Positions 12,967 through 13,027 of a stretch of DNA of 13,027 bases are shown piece after piece. Each line of letters begins with the position of its first letter. The stretch's first letter is position 1. Origin of the DNA: JAWWPY01 sp964412845 (GTDB lineage Bacteria > Actinomycetota > Actinomycetes > Streptosporangiales > Streptosporangiaceae); contig CAYPQM010000174.1 in NCBI GenBank assembly GCA_964412845.1, positions 1 through 13,027 of the forward strand, in the 5' to 3' direction. A model generated the notes under the pieces. It was not told the origin of the DNA, did no database searches, and was given only the letters and a program-made list of their open reading frames with translations. A program made the position numbers and the translations under genes.

Positions 12967-13027
12967 CCCGGGCGGAGCGGGCGGCCCGGGCGGCCCGGGC
13001 GGCCCGGGCGGAGCGGGCGGCCCGGGC
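12967..13027. repeat. 9-nt GC-rich tandem array running off the right edge
   Basis: Seven consecutive 9-nt units of two types, CCCGGGCGG (A) and AGCGGGCGG (B), run in the order A B A A A B A, the last one cut by the window edge. All six frames stay low-complexity across the array (for example PGR, ARA or PGPP repeats). It may be the end or start of a coding region lying beyond the window; the window cannot show which. Confidence 0.8.

Noticed and set aside
12964..13027. Possible gene starting at ATG 12964 and running right (MPGRSGRPG...)
   Set aside because: No ribosome-binding site, only repeat-derived residues, and the other frames are equally open. Not enough to call a gene.
12918..13027. 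Possible minus-strand gene end (PGPPAPPG...HRYW then TGA) entering from the right
   Set aside because: Collagen-like wording comes from the 9-nt repeat, and the two other minus-strand frames are also open. Cannot be decided inside the window.

Overview
This window is high-GC bacterial DNA, very probably from a filamentous-type Actinomycetota. The reasons are the strong GC bias in third codon positions, the many GTG starts, a CIRCE-controlled groES-groEL pair, and a conserved gene order (acpS - nnr - alr - tsaE - tsaB - rimI - tsaD - groES - groEL) familiar from Mycobacterium and Streptomyces. An exact 100-base run of N at 3130-3229 shows that it comes from a draft or scaffolded assembly. I cannot place it below phylum with confidence.

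Layout. Apart from one gene, everything is transcribed leftward (minus strand). From right to left: a GC-rich 9-nt tandem array and a long AT-rich palindrome at the right edge (12912-13027); an AbiEi-type/DUF559 protein (11868-12827); then a housekeeping run of acpS, nnr (bifunctional NAD(P)HX repair), alr (alanine racemase), an alpha/beta hydrolase, tsaE, a single-pass membrane protein with a DUF3558-like outer domain, tsaB, rimI and tsaD (3290-4321). Four junctions in this run are 4-nt ATGA/GTGA overlaps (acpS/nnr, hydrolase/tsaE, tsaB/rimI, rimI/tsaD), which points to an operon with translational coupling. Next is a 311-bp repeat-rich gap region with a REP-like palindrome, a 21-nt tandem array and the N run. 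It is followed by the only plus-strand gene, a metallo-beta-lactamase-fold hydrolase (2271-2978). Last come groES and a 3'-truncated groEL, divergent from that hydrolase and led by a CIRCE operator.

How the genes work together. TsaB, TsaD and TsaE are three parts of the bacterial machine that makes the t6A37 modification on ANN-decoding tRNAs (TsaC/Sua5 is not in the window). RimI is the acetyltransferase that usually travels with TsaB/TsaD. AcpS arms acyl carrier proteins, Nnr repairs damaged NAD(P)H, and Alr supplies D-alanine for peptidoglycan. GroES/GroEL is the chaperonin, probably repressed by HrcA through CIRCE.

I see no wholly new multi-gene system. The points most worth a second look are non-canonical: several in-frame short tandem repeats at gene ends (12-nt in the rimI tail, 24-nt triplicating the nnr stop codon, 21-nt at the assembly gap, 9-nt at the right edge); a 50-nt near-perfect AT-armed palindrome beside two DnaA-box-like 9-mers and two more inverted repeats upstream of an orphan AbiEi-like gene; an alanine racemase with several altered conserved motifs; and two strong stem-loops between groES and groEL.
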